Source: Undibacterium parvum (GTDB taxonomy: Bacteria > Pseudomonadota > Gammaproteobacteria > Burkholderiales > Burkholderiaceae_D). Taken from it: DNA of 64,000 nt. A model generated the notes under the pieces. The model saw only the letters and a list, made by a program, of their open reading frames with translations, had not been told where the DNA came from and searched no databases. Location: assembly GCF_003955735.1 (NCBI RefSeq), contig NZ_CP034464.1, positions 2,790,001-2,854,000 of the forward strand. Direction: 5' to 3'. The position numbers were made by a program, and so were the translations under genes. Below, piece after piece: positions 17,214 to 25,753 of the stretch. How positions within the stretch are numbered: position 1 is the first letter of the stretch; every line of letters starts with the position of its first letter.

Positions 17214-17525
17214 ATGCATACTCTGCTGAATAAACTCAACTGGAAACAGCTGGCGCTGCTGGACTTACCTGCCACCCATCCCTGCATATTGCAATTGGAA
17301 GCGCTGCAGCCCGCGCAGTTTTTCATCGTATTTGCAGCGACCCGGCATTGTCTGGAGCAGACACTGAGCGCCATCCTGCCGCAGGCAGAAGGCGATGCGA
17401 TTCTGTGGATGGTCTATCCTAAAAAGAGTTCAGGCATGTATGTCGGTGAGCTGAGCCGGGCTCATGGCTGGGACAGCCTGCGTGCGGCGGGCTGGGATAC
17501 GGTGCGTCAGGTGGCTCAGTTTTAA
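17214..17525 (+). CDS. DUF3052-like small protein
   Basis: 103 residues, preceded by a GGGCAGG ribosome site. The C-terminal part (ILWMVYPKKSSGMYVGELSRAHGWDSLRAAGWDTVRQVAQF) resembles the DUF3052 family, in which YPKKSS and a later WD..R.VRQV segment are conserved. Here the protein stops soon after VRQV, whereas I recall family members continuing with a further short segment. It may therefore be slightly truncated. Function unknown. It lies directly downstream of the split terminator and IS4 element. Confidence 0.6.
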   Translation: MHTLLNKLNWKQLALLDLPATHPCILQLEALQPAQFFIVFAATRHCLEQTLSAILPQAEGDAILWMVYPKKSSGMYVGELSRAHGWDSLRAAGWDTVRQVAQF

Positions 17526-17687
17526 ATGCAAATCAACACAGAAGCAACATCTGCACACGTGGAAAACTATCGCGCTCAAGGCTGTCTCTAAGTTTTCGTA
17601 TTTCCTGGTGCCGATAAAGTCTCTGGTTTAGTTTCGTCGATCTACCTTACGGGAGTATGAGCTTGCATTAAAGGCGACGGTAAAAAC

Positions 17688-18278
17688 TCAGGCATCCTTC
17701 AAGCCATTCCAGCGCGGCGTCAGATGATGTGGCAGGGCGAACAGATCTAAGACCCGGCCTACCGTATGGTCGACCATTTCCTGGATGGATTGTGGCTTGT
17801 GATAGAAGCCGGGCAGCGGCGGGAAAATGATCCCGCCCATTTCTGTGACGGATGTCATATTGCGCAGATGCGCCAGGTTGAACGGGGTTTCCCTCACCAT
17901 TAGCACCAGGCGGCGACGCTCTTTCAAGACCACATCGGCGGCGCGCGTGATCAGATTGTCGGATAGGCCGTTGGCCACTGCTGCCAGGGTTTTCATTGAG
18001 CACGGCGCAATGATCATGCCGTCCGATTGAAATGAGCCGCTGGCGATACTGGCACCGACATCGCGTACATTGTGGACCACATCGGCTAAGGCTTCGACAT
18101 CCTTGCGATTGAAGTCTAGTTCTTGGTGCAGATTGAGTACGCCCGCCTCTGAAATCAGCAGGTGACTCTGTACTTCAGGCAATTCACGCAGTGCTTGCAG
18201 CAGACGCACTCCGTAGATGACGCCAGTCGCGCCGGTGATGGCGACGATTAGCTTACGGGGTGCGTGTGCTTCGCTCAT
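17688..18278 (-). CDS. ubiX: flavin prenyltransferase UbiX
   Basis: 196 residues, the normal length. The N-terminal IVAITGATGVIYGVRLL binds FMN and phosphate. SGSFQSDGMIIAPCSMKTLAAVANG and RRRLVLMVRETPFN are hallmark UbiX segments. It attaches a dimethylallyl group to FMN, making the prenyl-FMN cofactor of UbiD decarboxylase in ubiquinone synthesis. It starts 7 bp after the grxD stop, on the same strand. Confidence 0.95.
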   Translation of the reverse strand: MSEAHAPRKLIVAITGATGVIYGVRLLQALRELPEVQSHLLISEAGVLNLHQELDFNRKDVEALADVVHNVRDVGASIASGSFQSDGMIIAPCSMKTLAAVANGLSDNLITRAADVVLKERRRLVLMVRETPFNLAHLRNMTSVTEMGGIIFPPLPGFYHKPQSIQEMVDHTVGRVLDLFALPHHLTPRWNGLKDA

Positions 18279-18285
18279 GCTGAAC

Positions 18286-18597
18286 TTAGGCTTTCAGCAA
18301 AGCTTGCATTTCGCCGCTTTCAAACATTTCATTCATGATGTCAGAGCCGCCTATGAATTCGCCTTTGACATATAACTGAGGAATGGTTGGCCAGTTGGAG
18401 AAATCCTTGATGCCCTGACGTACTGCAGCATCTTCTAGCACATTGATAGTGACCAGATTTTCTACGCCACAGCTTTTGATGATTTGTATGGCGCGGCCAG
18501 AAAAACCGCACTGTGGGAATTGCGCAGTGCCTTTCATGAACAGCACTACAGGGTTAGTGGTAACAGTTTCTTTGATCCAGCTTTGTACGTCGCTCAT
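18286..18597 (-). CDS. grxD: monothiol glutaredoxin (Grx4 type)
   Basis: 103 residues from the ATG at 18597, which has AAGGA at the right distance; an upstream in-frame ATG at 18627 is not supported by a ribosome site. It contains the monothiol active site CGFS (PQCGFSG), the glutathione-binding [16 protein letters not shown] motif and GGSDI. Such proteins bind [2Fe-2S] clusters with glutathione and take part in iron-sulfur trafficking. In related genomes it often follows prmC; here it lies just upstream of ubiX, away from prmC. Confidence 0.94.
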   Translation of the reverse strand: MSDVQSWIKETVTTNPVVLFMKGTAQFPQCGFSGRAIQIIKSCGVENLVTINVLEDAAVRQGIKDFSNWPTIPQLYVKGEFIGGSDIMNEMFESGEMQALLKA

Positions 18598-18639
18598 GGT
18601 AGTTCCTTGGTGGTTGTATGGCGTCATTATAAAGGAAAT

Positions 18640-18741
18640 AGGACTTGCACAAAACCGCTCCAGCGTTGTTGCACTCGCCTTGCCGTACTAGCGTACTGTC
18701 TGCGGCGGTGCGCCTAGCTGGAGCAATTTTGCGCAAGTCCT
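18640..18741. repeat. 102-bp imperfect palindrome upstream of grxD
   Basis: The outer 25-bp arms AGGACTTGCACAAAACCGCT... (from 18640) and ...GCGCAAGTCCT (ending 18741) match in inverse at 22 of 25 positions. The centre contains GTACTAGCGTAC. It lies in the intergenic DNA just upstream of grxD and could fold into a long cruciform or hairpin. Confidence 0.7.
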
Positions 18742-18798
18742 TGCAATCGGGGAAAACGCTCATGCCCGCCCCAGTCTCTTTTCTTGCCTAAAATAATT

Positions 18799-18881
18799 AC
18801 ATACTCCCCCATGTATTTTTCAATCGCGCATGTATCCTTTGCGCAATACGCCTATTTATTTTAAAAATAGGGGGAGTATGT
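18799..18881. repeat. REPIN-like paired element, copy A
   Basis: ACATACTCCCCC at 18799-18810 and its perfect complement GGGGGAGTATGT at 18870-18881 flank about 60 bp. TATTTTT and AAAAATA just inside extend the pairing. The right end is followed by seven T, so it could also act as a terminator for tex on the other strand or in either direction. A second pair with the same arms is at 56935-57013. Confidence 0.75.
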
Positions 18882-18933
18882 TTTTTTCTTGCTCAGGCCA
18901 GCTTATTCTCAATTTGAATAAGCTAGCCCTGCA

Positions 18934-21294
18934 TCAGGAGCGCAGCTTGGCGAAGGCGGAGGCCATCGCATTATTGCTAGGTGCCGGAGCCGAACTTTGC
19001 CGATTTTGCTGCGCGTTGTGTTGATTGAGGCGCTTGGCATCGTCGCGATTGGCGCGCTGCTCAGGCTGGCTGCCTGGCTGCGGCGCACTATCGGTGAGGC
19101 GCATGGTGAGGGCGATGCGCTTGCGCTTCTCGTCCACTTCCAGCACTTTTACTTTCACGACCTGGCCGGCTTTAACCACCGTGTGCGGATCTTTGACGAA
19201 GGTGTTCGATAAAGCCGAGATATGTACCAGGCCATCCTGATGCACGCCGATATCGACAAAAGCACCGAAAGCGGCGACGTTGGTGACCACGCCTTCCAAA
19301 ATCATGTCGGGACGCAGATCACGGATTTCTTCGACGCCGTCTTTAAAGGTGGCCGTAGTAAATTCAGGGCGCGGATCGCGGCCTGGTTTTTCCAGTTCTT
19401 TGAGAATATCGCTGATGGTCGGTACCCCGAATTTGTCGTCAGCGTATTTGGCCGGACTGAGCGATTTCAACAGGCGCTCGTCACCGATGATACTGGCCAC
19501 ATCTTTTTTGATGTCGGCCAGAATTTTTTCTACCAGCGGATACGATTCAGGATGGACCGCCGAGGCGTCCAGTGGATTGCTACCTTTCATGACGCGCAAG
19601 AAGCCTGCCGCCTGCTCAAAAGTCTTGTCACCCAGACGCGGGACCGAGCGCAGTTCGGCACGCGAAGTAAACATACCTTTGGCATCACGATAGTTAACGA
19701 TGCTTTGCGCTACGCTGGACGATAATCCGGAAACCCGCGCCAGCAAAGGCGCAGAGGCAGTATTCACGTCAACCCCGACAGCATTCACGCAATCCTCGAC
19801 CACGGCATCGAGCGAGCGCGCCAATTGTGATTGGCCGACATCGTGCTGGTACTGGCCTACGCCGATAGATTTAGGATCGATCTTCACGAGCTCAGCCAGC
19901 GGGTCTTGCAGGCGACGGGCGATTGAGACCGCACCGCGTATCGTGACATCGAGATCAGGCAATTCTTTAGAGGCAAATTCAGACGCCGAATACACCGAGG
20001 CACCGGCTTCCGACACCACGATCTTGGTGAGCTTGAGTTCAGGACGCATCTTGATCAGATCTTGCGCCAACTTATCGGTCTCACGCGAGGCGGTACCGTT
20101 GCCGATAGAAATCAAGGCCACATTATGCTTGGCGGCTAGCGCTGCCAACACGTGCAGCGAGCCATCCCAATCATTGCGAGGCTGGTGCGGGTAAATGGTA
20201 GTGTAATCGACCACCTTGCCGGTGGCATCGACGATCGCCACCTTACAGCCGGTGCGCAGGCCAGGATCGAGACCCATGGTGGCGCGCGGGCCGGCCGGCG
20301 CTGCCAGCAGCAGCGCTTTGAGATTGAGTGCAAAGACATTGATCGCTTCCACTTCCGCCTTCTCGCGCAGATTGCTCATCAGCTCGGTATCGAGATGCAT
20401 GAAAACCTTGACGCGCCAGCTCCAGCGCACCGTGTCGGCCAGCCATTTATCGGCCGCGCGGCCAGTATTTTTGACGCCAAAGCGCGCCGCAATCCGGCTC
20501 TCGCAAGGATTCAGTGGGGCATCCCATTTCGGTTTTTCTTCTTCGGTATCGAGGCGCAAATTGACCGTCAACATCTCTTCGCGCCGCCCCCTAAAGATCG
20601 CCAAAGCGCGGTGTGAAGGAATCGTGCCCAGGGTTTCTGAGTAAGCGAAATAATCGCTGAACTTGGCGCCCGCTTCTTCCTTGCCCGGCACCACGATAGA
20701 TTCAACGATGCCGTGATCGAGCAAATATTCGCGCAGCGCTTGCAGCAAGCTGGCATCTTCGGCAAAGCGTTCCATCAAAATCTGGCGCGCACCATCCAGC
20801 GCCGCCTTGGTGTCGGGCACGCCGGGATTCTCGCCGCTGTCGCTGCTGAAGGCCGGTTTCAGATATAGCGCAGCTTGTACTTCCGGCTCTAAAGTCGGGT
20901 CGGCCAGCAAGCCATCGGCCAGCGGCAACAGGCCGGCTTCCAGTGCGATCTGCGCCTTGGTGCGGCGTTTTTGTTTGTAGGGCAGGTACAAGTCTTCAAG
21001 ACGAGTCTTGTCTTCGGCATGCGTGATGGCATCGAGTAAGACCGGCGTCATCTTGTTTTGCTCTTCGATAGAGCTGATGATAGCGGCGCGCCGTGCTTCC
21101 AGTTCGCGTAGATAGCGCAGCCGCTCTTCGAGTAAACGCAGCTGGATATCGTCCAGACCGCCGGTGGCTTCTTTACGATAGCGCGAGATAAACGGTACCG
21201 TCGCGCCCTCGTCGAGCAAGGCAATAGCGGCGGCAACCTGCACCGGTTTGGCGGCAAGTTCTAGGGCAAGACGTTGTTCTATCGAAGGCAGCAT
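18934..21294 (-). CDS. tex: Tex-family RNA-binding transcriptional accessory protein
   Basis: 786 residues from ATG 21294. The domain order is Tex: N-terminal helical region with [15 protein letters not shown], a YqgF/RNase H-like domain ([16 protein letters not shown]), helix-hairpin-helix motifs ([22 protein letters not shown]...), and an S1 RNA-binding domain near residue 640-715 ([28 protein letters not shown]), then a low-complexity Gln/Asn tail. Tex proteins bind RNA and associate with the transcription machinery; the exact role is unsettled. No strong ribosome site is visible. It stands alone between grxD and a small secreted-protein gene. Confidence 0.94.
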   Translation of the reverse strand: MLPSIEQRLALELAAKPVQVAAAIALLDEGATVPFISRYRKEATGGLDDIQLRLLEERLRYLRELEARRAAIISSIEEQNKMTPVLLDAITHAEDKTRLEDLYLPYKQKRRTKAQIALEAGLLPLADGLLADPTLEPEVQAALYLKPAFSSDSGENPGVPDTKAALDGARQILMERFAEDASLLQALREYLLDHGIVESIVVPGKEEAGAKFSDYFAYSETLGTIPSHRALAIFRGRREEMLTVNLRLDTEEEKPKWDAPLNPCESRIAARFGVKNTGRAADKWLADTVRWSWRVKVFMHLDTELMSNLREKAEVEAINVFALNLKALLLAAPAGPRATMGLDPGLRTGCKVAIVDATGKVVDYTTIYPHQPRNDWDGSLHVLAALAAKHNVALISIGNGTASRETDKLAQDLIKMRPELKLTKIVVSEAGASVYSASEFASKELPDLDVTIRGAVSIARRLQDPLAELVKIDPKSIGVGQYQHDVGQSQLARSLDAVVEDCVNAVGVDVNTASAPLLARVSGLSSSVAQSIVNYRDAKGMFTSRAELRSVPRLGDKTFEQAAGFLRVMKGSNPLDASAVHPESYPLVEKILADIKKDVASIIGDERLLKSLSPAKYADDKFGVPTISDILKELEKPGRDPRPEFTTATFKDGVEEIRDLRPDMILEGVVTNVAAFGAFVDIGVHQDGLVHISALSNTFVKDPHTVVKAGQVVKVKVLEVDEKRKRIALTMRLTDSAPQPGSQPEQRANRDDAKRLNQHNAQQNRQSSAPAPSNNAMASAFAKLRS

Positions 21295-21663
21295 AAAAAT
21301 ATTCAAAGAGAAATTAAAAACAAGTGGCAGATGATACGCAATCTGTGCGATTGCGCCAGTCTTGACAGATACGCAGACTAGGGGATGGGCTTCTTATTAT
21401 TGCTCATTATAGGGAGTATCGGTAGTGATACTGTGTTTGCGCAATGGTTACCTGCGTAATATGCTGGTGATGAGTGATACACCTGGGGAGTATATTTATC
21501 GTGTGGAAATGTAAATTCTGTGAGATTGGCTGGATAGGGGGGCTGGATACGGTTTTAATGTTTTGTTAATTTGGAAATTATCTGGTATTTTGGGAAGGAG
21601 TAAAACATATTTGAGTTCCAGAATTCAAAACCTTGATTCAACCAATTTCATAGGACTTTTTTC
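21295..21663. other. intergenic region upstream of tex with two short AGGGAGTAT/GGGGAGTAT motifs
   Basis: About 370 bp without a supported gene. AGGGAGTAT (21411-21419) and GGGGAGTAT (21485-21493) are single, same-orientation copies of the motif that forms the arms of the paired elements at 18799 and 56935. It separates divergent tex and the small secreted-protein gene and should hold both promoters. Confidence 0.4.
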
Positions 21664-21945
21664 GTGAAAAAAATCTTTATCGGTATAGCTCTCCTCACCC
21701 TTATATCTGGAGTTGCCTTTGCAAAAGGTGGCGGCGGGCACTCTAGCGTAAGCCACGTAAGTAGCTCACCAAGTAGTAACGGAAGTCATAGTGTGAATGG
21801 ATACGTCAAGAAAGACGGAACATACGTTGCGCCTTCTCATGCAACCAATCCAAATAGATCTAAGGCAGATAATTGGTCATCCAAGGGCAATACTAATCCG
21901 CATACCGGAAAGGATGGAACCAAGGATCCAGAAATAGGGAAGTGA
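21664..21945 (+). CDS. small secreted Gly/Ser/His-rich protein
   Basis: 93 residues from a GTG start; a TAGGA site lies about 10 bp upstream. A clear signal peptide (MKKIFIGIALLTLISGVAFA) is followed by a Gly/Ser/His segment and a conserved-looking stretch (SVNGYVKKDGTYVAPSHATNPNRSKADNWSSKGNTNPHTGKDGTKD). This YVKKDGTYV...H..NPN....DN(W/Y)S..GN.NP.TG pattern recurs in small exported proteins of many bacteria, with no known function. It precedes the IS3-interrupted repeat. Confidence 0.7.
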   Translation: MKKIFIGIALLTLISGVAFAKGGGGHSSVSHVSSSPSSNGSHSVNGYVKKDGTYVAPSHATNPNRSKADNWSSKGNTNPHTGKDGTKDPEIGK

Positions 21946-22037
21946 TATTGGGATTAGCGCATTTATTGCATAGCTGTGCATAGGTACATTTTTGTTATGC
22001 GTCGGTGACGCTAGACGATCTCCTATTGGTGCTTTGA

Positions 22038-22083
22038 GATTGCAGGCCGGTGGTAGACCGGCGGCTACTTACTTTTCTTGCTT
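22038..22083 (+). repeat. interspersed repeat, copy 1, left fragment
   Basis: This fragment (GATTGCAGGCCGGTGGTAGA... to ...TTCTTGCTTC) matches in inverse the end of copy 2 near 24220-24266. The rest of copy 1 resumes at 23732 beyond the IS3 element. Confidence 0.75.
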
Positions 22084-22156
22084 CCCCCCTCCATGTCAGG
22101 ATAGATGTCGCCTCACTTAATATGATAAAAAGATGGAGGGCGGAAGTCAGGGTAAG

Positions 22157-22645
22157 ATGAAACGTATTCGATATACAGCAGAACAAAGGGAATGGGCTGT
22201 TCAACAAATGATGCCCCCGTTAAACCGAGCAGTGGTGGAATTAGCAAAGGCCACGGGAATTACTACAGTGACGCTACGTGTTTGGCAGAACGTGGCGCGT
22301 GAGGAAGGAAGAATTGTGCCTGGAGATGGTAAACAAAGTGATCGCTGGTCCAGCACGGACAAATTTCGCATCGTGCTAGAGGCTGCAGCACTAAGTGAAG
22401 TAGAGCTATCGGCGTATTGCAGAACCAAAGGCGTCTATCCAGAACAAGTGACGCAATGGCGTTTAGCCTGCGAGCAGGCCAATGGACAATTGGTGCAGAC
22501 TAAACCAGATGCCTCACAGACAAAACGCATTGGCGAACTGGAACGCGCCTTAAAAAAGAAAGATGCTGAGTTGGCAGAGTCGGCGGCGCTGCTTGTTTTA
22601 AGAAAAAAAGCCGAGGCGATCTGGGGGAGGGAAAAGGACGAATGA
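22157..22645 (+). CDS. IS3-family transposase subunit OrfA
   Basis: 162 residues from ATG 22157 (an ATG at 22133 is in frame; AGGG sits before the second). It has two helix-turn-helix-like segments (TAEQREWAVQQMMPPLNRAVVELAKATGITTVTLRVW and FRIVLEAAALSEVELSAYCRTKGVYPEQVTQWR) and a C-terminal Lys/Glu coiled coil (KRIGELERALKKKDAELAESAAL). Its TGA stop overlaps the orfB start as ATGA, suggesting coupled translation instead of the -1 frameshift used by many IS3 elements. Confidence 0.9.
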   Translation: MKRIRYTAEQREWAVQQMMPPLNRAVVELAKATGITTVTLRVWQNVAREEGRIVPGDGKQSDRWSSTDKFRIVLEAAALSEVELSAYCRTKGVYPEQVTQWRLACEQANGQLVQTKPDASQTKRIGELERALKKKDAELAESAALLVLRKKAEAIWGREKDE

Positions 22646-23694
22646 TCAAAGCCCCAGATCGCCTTGAAGCCCTGACATTGATTAATGAAGCGGTTGCCGC
22701 TGGCGCGCGCCAAGACCTTGCTTGCGACATGCTGGGGTTGAGTGTGCGCACCCTACAGCGGTGGCGGCATTCACCACAAGATCGGCGGCCTGATACCATG
22801 CATCAGTGTCCTGCAAATAAGCTCAATCAAGCAGAACGTGAGGCATTGTTGGCAGCAGCTAACTGCGCCGAATACGCCAGCATGACGCCGCATCAGATTG
22901 TTCCCAAGTTGGCCGACAAAGGAATTTATCTGGCATCGGAATCGACATTTTACCGCGTCATGAAAGCAGCTAATCAAGGACAGCGAAGGGGGCGAAGTAA
23001 GAGCCCGCAGAAACGGCCATTGACAACGCATCAAGCAGATGGACCTAACCAAGTGTGGTGCTGGGATATCACCTGGCTACCAAGCACGGTCAAGGGCAGA
23101 TTCTTTTATTGGTACATGATGAAAGACATCTACAGCCGTAAGCTGGTGGTCAATGAAGTGCATGAAAACGAATCGTCAGAACATGCCAGTCACTTGTTGT
23201 GGCGCGGTTGTTTGCGTGAACAAATAGCCGGCAAACCACTGGTGCTGCATTCCGACAATGGCACGGCTATGAAAGGGGCGAACATGCTCTCCGCCATGTA
23301 CGATCTTGGTGTGGTTCCGTCTTTTAGCCGACCACGTGTCAGCAACGATAACGCCTACGCCGAAGCATTATTTCGTACTGCGAAGTATTGCCCGCAGTGG
23401 CCAGAACGGCCATTCGACACCTTGGAAGAAGCGCGTCTCTGGGTACATGAATTCGTCAAATGGTATAACGAAGAACATTGCCATAGCGGCTTGAAATACG
23501 TCACTCCAGATCAGCGCCATCGTGGGCAAGCAAGTGTGTTACTTCAGCAGCGTGCACAGGTCTATCAACTAGCCCGTAAAAAAAATCCTCGACGCTGGTC
23601 TGGAGAAACGAGAGATTGGACATTAGGCAGTACTGTCTACTTGAATCCTGAACGAGCTCAGATGCAAGAGAAAGATTATATGAAAGCAGCTTAA
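22642..23694 (+). CDS. IS3-family transposase OrfB, DDE integrase
   Basis: 350 residues with an N-terminal helix-turn-helix segment, then an rve integrase core. The catalytic positions are Asp in WCWDITWLP, Asp in LHSDNGTAMKG, and Glu in NDNAYAEALFRTAKY, the usual D,D(35)E layout, ending in HSGLKYVTPDQRH. No internal stop or frameshift, so the element may be active. It overlaps orfA by 4 bp. Confidence 0.93.
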   Translation: MIKAPDRLEALTLINEAVAAGARQDLACDMLGLSVRTLQRWRHSPQDRRPDTMHQCPANKLNQAEREALLAAANCAEYASMTPHQIVPKLADKGIYLASESTFYRVMKAANQGQRRGRSKSPQKRPLTTHQADGPNQVWCWDITWLPSTVKGRFFYWYMMKDIYSRKLVVNEVHENESSEHASHLLWRGCLREQIAGKPLVLHSDNGTAMKGANMLSAMYDLGVVPSFSRPRVSNDNAYAEALFRTAKYCPQWPERPFDTLEEARLWVHEFVKWYNEEHCHSGLKYVTPDQRHRGQASVLLQQRAQVYQLARKKNPRRWSGETRDWTLGSTVYLNPERAQMQEKDYMKAA

Positions 23695-23731
23695 TTTTAA
23701 ACATTAAAGCGACAACTAGCTTGACACACAC

Positions 23732-23896
23732 CGTCCCCAAGAAACGTAAGCAAAAGAAGGCGCCGCAAAGTCGCGGTCCCTGCGGGATACCCAATTGTGC
23801 AAGTCGTAAAATGGGAAATGAAGCAAACTCGCTGCGCTCAGACAGCTTCACTTCTGATCCATTTTCCGCCTCGCACAATTGGCAGCGCCACATGCG
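23732..23896 (+). repeat. interspersed repeat, copy 1, right fragment
   Basis: It runs from CCAAGAAACGTAAGCAAAAG to the GGCAGCGCCACATGCG region and is closely similar in inverse to 24058-24220. One strand reads KRKQKKAPQSRG..., but it lacks a start and ribosome site, so I treat it as a repeat and not a gene. Confidence 0.75.
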
Positions 23897-23902
23897 AATT
23901 CT

Positions 23903-23974
23903 AGTCAAAAGCCAAATCAAAAGCAGAGTCAAAAGCAGATTCAAAACCCAGGTCAAAAACCAAGTCAAAAGCAG
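23903..23974 (+). repeat. six tandem 12-bp repeats (consensus RRTCAAAARCMR)
   Basis: AGTCAAAAGCCA, AATCAAAAGCAG, AGTCAAAAGCAG, ATTCAAAACCCA, GGTCAAAAACCA and AGTCAAAAGCAG follow each other without gaps. They lie between the two inverted copies of the interspersed repeat. They would encode a Gln/Lys repeat, but no gene is supported here. Confidence 0.85.
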
Positions 23975-24057
23975 CAGATTGCCTTAGCTCGAAGTGCTTT
24001 GATGTTGCCTGTGCAGTGGGATGGAAGTCGCACTACGGATGGGTTGACCTTCGCTTT

Positions 24058-24266
24058 CCGCATGTGGCGCTGCCGCTTGTGCTGGGCAGAAAATGGATTA
24101 GAAATGAAGCTGTCTGAGCCGCAGGCGAGTTTGCTTCGTTTCCCATTTTTTGACCTGCACAGGCGGGAACCCGCAGGGCAGCGACTTTGCGTCGCCTTCT
24201 TTTGCTTCCGTTTCTTGGCGAAGCAAGAAAAGGGAGTAGCCGCCGGTCTACCACCGGCCTGCAATC
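24058..24266 (-). repeat. interspersed repeat, copy 2 (inverted, uninterrupted)
   Basis: 209 bp. Its complement reads from GATTGCAGGCCGGTGGTAGA through TTCTTGCTTCGCCAAGAAACG to the GGCAGCGCCACATG end, matching the two fragments of copy 1. It shows the join that existed before IS3 entered copy 1. Noncoding as far as I can tell. Confidence 0.75.
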
Positions 24267-24357
24267 GCATAGTAACGACAGAAGTACAAACACGACCATG
24301 CCACAGCAAACCAAAAACACCAGGCAAAAGCGAACCCAAAACAGCATGCCTCCATAA

Positions 24358-24414
24358 CGCATATTCCATGCGCTTCTTCAAGCACATAGGCCTGCGAGCC
24401 GCATGGAATATGCG
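24358..24414. repeat. 15-bp perfect inverted repeat
   Basis: CGCATATTCCATGCG (24358-24372) and CGCATGGAATATGCG (24400-24414) are separated by 27 bp, 34 bp before the end of the GNAT gene. There is no T-run. It could be a hairpin at the 3' end of the GNAT transcript or part of the neighbouring repeat DNA. Confidence 0.7.
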
Positions 24415-24447
24415 CAGTGGCAGGGCGGTATTCGAATCCGTGAAATG

Positions 24448-24876
24448 CTAAGTGGCTTTAAGCAGATACATCCCAGGTCGGTTGATTTCCATCAGCGCTT
24501 CTGGTTTAGCGGGGGCGGTGAAGCCGTAGCGTTGGTAGAGCTCGCGGGCGTTGGCGCTGGCTAGCATGAAGCGGCGCAGGCCTTGTAGTTCGGGGTGAGC
24601 TAGTATCGCTTGCACCAGGGCTTTGCTGTGGCCCTGGCCGCGTTGTTCTGGTAGGACGAACACATCCATCAGATAGGCAAAGGTGGCGCGGTCGCTCACT
24701 ACGCGGGCGAAGGCAATTTGCTTGCCGTTCTGGTCAAAGCCGCCGAAGCACAGCGAGTGCTGCAGCGAGCGCTCTACCGTTGCCAAGGGGATGCCGATTG
24801 CCCAGCTGCTTGCTGTGGATAAGAAGTGGTGGATCATGGGGATGTCCATGAGCGCCAGCTCGGTACTGATGTGCAT
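24448..24876 (-). CDS. GNAT-family N-acetyltransferase
   Basis: 142 residues. The acetyl-CoA-binding motif A is seen as LMDVFVLPEQRGQGHSKALVQAIL (Q-x-x-G-x-G/H), followed by RRFMLASANARELYQRYGF, the usual motif B ending. The N-terminal region contains SLQHSLCFGGFDQNGKQIAFARVVSD. The substrate cannot be told from sequence. It starts 13 bp after prmC's stop on the same strand, so it is probably the last gene of a dsbB-prmC transcript. Confidence 0.85.
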   Translation of the reverse strand: MHISTELALMDIPMIHHFLSTASSWAIGIPLATVERSLQHSLCFGGFDQNGKQIAFARVVSDRATFAYLMDVFVLPEQRGQGHSKALVQAILAHPELQGLRRFMLASANARELYQRYGFTAPAKPEALMEINRPGMYLLKAT

Positions 24877-24889
24877 GCAGCTCTCCTGT

Positions 24890-25753
24890 TTATTTTTTGC
24901 CGCCGCTCACGCGCAAGATGCCCGCCAGATCGGGCCAGCTTTGTACTTGGCTAAAGCCTGCCGCGCTCAAGAGCGCCTGTACTTGTTCGGCCTGGTGGTA
25001 GCCATGCTCCATCAGTAGCCAGCCGTCGTCGTCCAGATAGCTGGGTGCGTCGTCTATGATGCGGCGATACGCGCTTAGGCCATCTGCATGATCGGTCAGC
25101 GCATCGATAGGTTCAAAGCGCAGGTCGCCTTGGCTTAAGTGCTGGTCGTCTTTCACGATGTAGGGCGGATTGCTGACGATGGTGGCAAAACGGCTTGTGG
25201 GGCTCATCGTGAGCTTGAGCGCGCTATACCAGTCGCTCTGCAATAATTGCAGGGTGTGCGGTGGTAGGTGGCGCGCCGCATTTTTGGCGGCGATCGCCAG
25301 TGCGGCCGGGCTAATGTCGAGTGCGGTGACTTCTAAATCGGGTCTTTGCTGCGCTACGCTGATGGCAATTGCGCCCGAGCCTGTGCCCAGATCGAGCAGG
25401 CGGCTGGCCTTGGGTGCATACTGCAAGGCCAGTTCTACCAGTAGCTCAGTATCGGGGCGCGGGATCAAGACATCGGGCGTGACATAAAAATCCAGGCCAA
25501 AAAATTCGCGTTGACCGAGGATGTAGGCCATAGGTTCGCCCTGCACGCGGCGCGCGATCAGGGTATTGAGCTGCTGCGCCTGTTCACTGCTTAAAGGTGT
25601 TTCGGAGCGGGTAATCAATTGGACCCGGCTCAGACCTAGCGCATGCATCATTAGCATGCGGGTTTCTAATAATTCTAAGGGGGAGACAGATTGGCATTGC
25701 GCGATTGTTGTGCCTGCCTGCAGCCAACTTAGCGGAGTCGGCAGGTTCGGCAT
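24890..25753 (-). CDS. prmC: peptide chain release factor N5-glutamine methyltransferase PrmC
   Basis: 287 residues from ATG 25753. The ORF stays open upstream, but that part overlaps dsbB. An N-terminal helical domain precedes a Rossmann methyltransferase with LLDLGTGSGAIAIS for S-adenosylmethionine and the diagnostic SNPPYI motif that holds the substrate glutamine. It methylates the GGQ glutamine of release factors, including the neighbouring prfA product. Its ATG overlaps the TGA stop of dsbB by one base (TGATG), with AAGGG upstream, suggesting coupled translation. Confidence 0.94.
   Translation of the reverse strand: MPNLPTPLSWLQAGTTIAQCQSVSPLELLETRMLMMHALGLSRVQLITRSETPLSSEQAQQLNTLIARRVQGEPMAYILGQREFFGLDFYVTPDVLIPRPDTELLVELALQYAPKASRLLDLGTGSGAIAISVAQQRPDLEVTALDISPAALAIAAKNAARHLPPHTLQLLQSDWYSALKLTMSPTSRFATIVSNPPYIVKDDQHLSQGDLRFEPIDALTDHADGLSAYRRIIDDAPSYLDDDGWLLMEHGYHQAEQVQALLSAAGFSQVQSWPDLAGILRVSGGKK

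Larger units (their letters stand above)
22094..23726 (+). mobile_element. IS3-family insertion sequence (about 1.63 kb)
   Basis: Imperfect terminal inverted repeats, TGTCAGGATAGATGTCGCCT on the left (22094) and the complement of TGTCAAGCTAGTTGTCGCTT on the right (ending 23726), start with TG and end with CA. Between them lie orfA and orfB. No 3-4-bp target duplication is evident (CCA left, CAC right), so either the flanks have been rearranged or the ends lie slightly outside. The element interrupts copy 1 of the interspersed repeat. Confidence 0.85.

Noticed and set aside
17526..17591. 21-codon frame after the DUF3052-like gene
   Set aside because: Too short with no ribosome site or known family.
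23903..23974. CRISPR array
   Set aside because: The repeats are 12 bp, contiguous and variable, without spacers.
24033..24451. Protein-coding frames over the inverted repeat copy 2 (both strands)
   Set aside because: They follow the repeat, have no ribosome sites or known motifs and are interrupted in copy 1.
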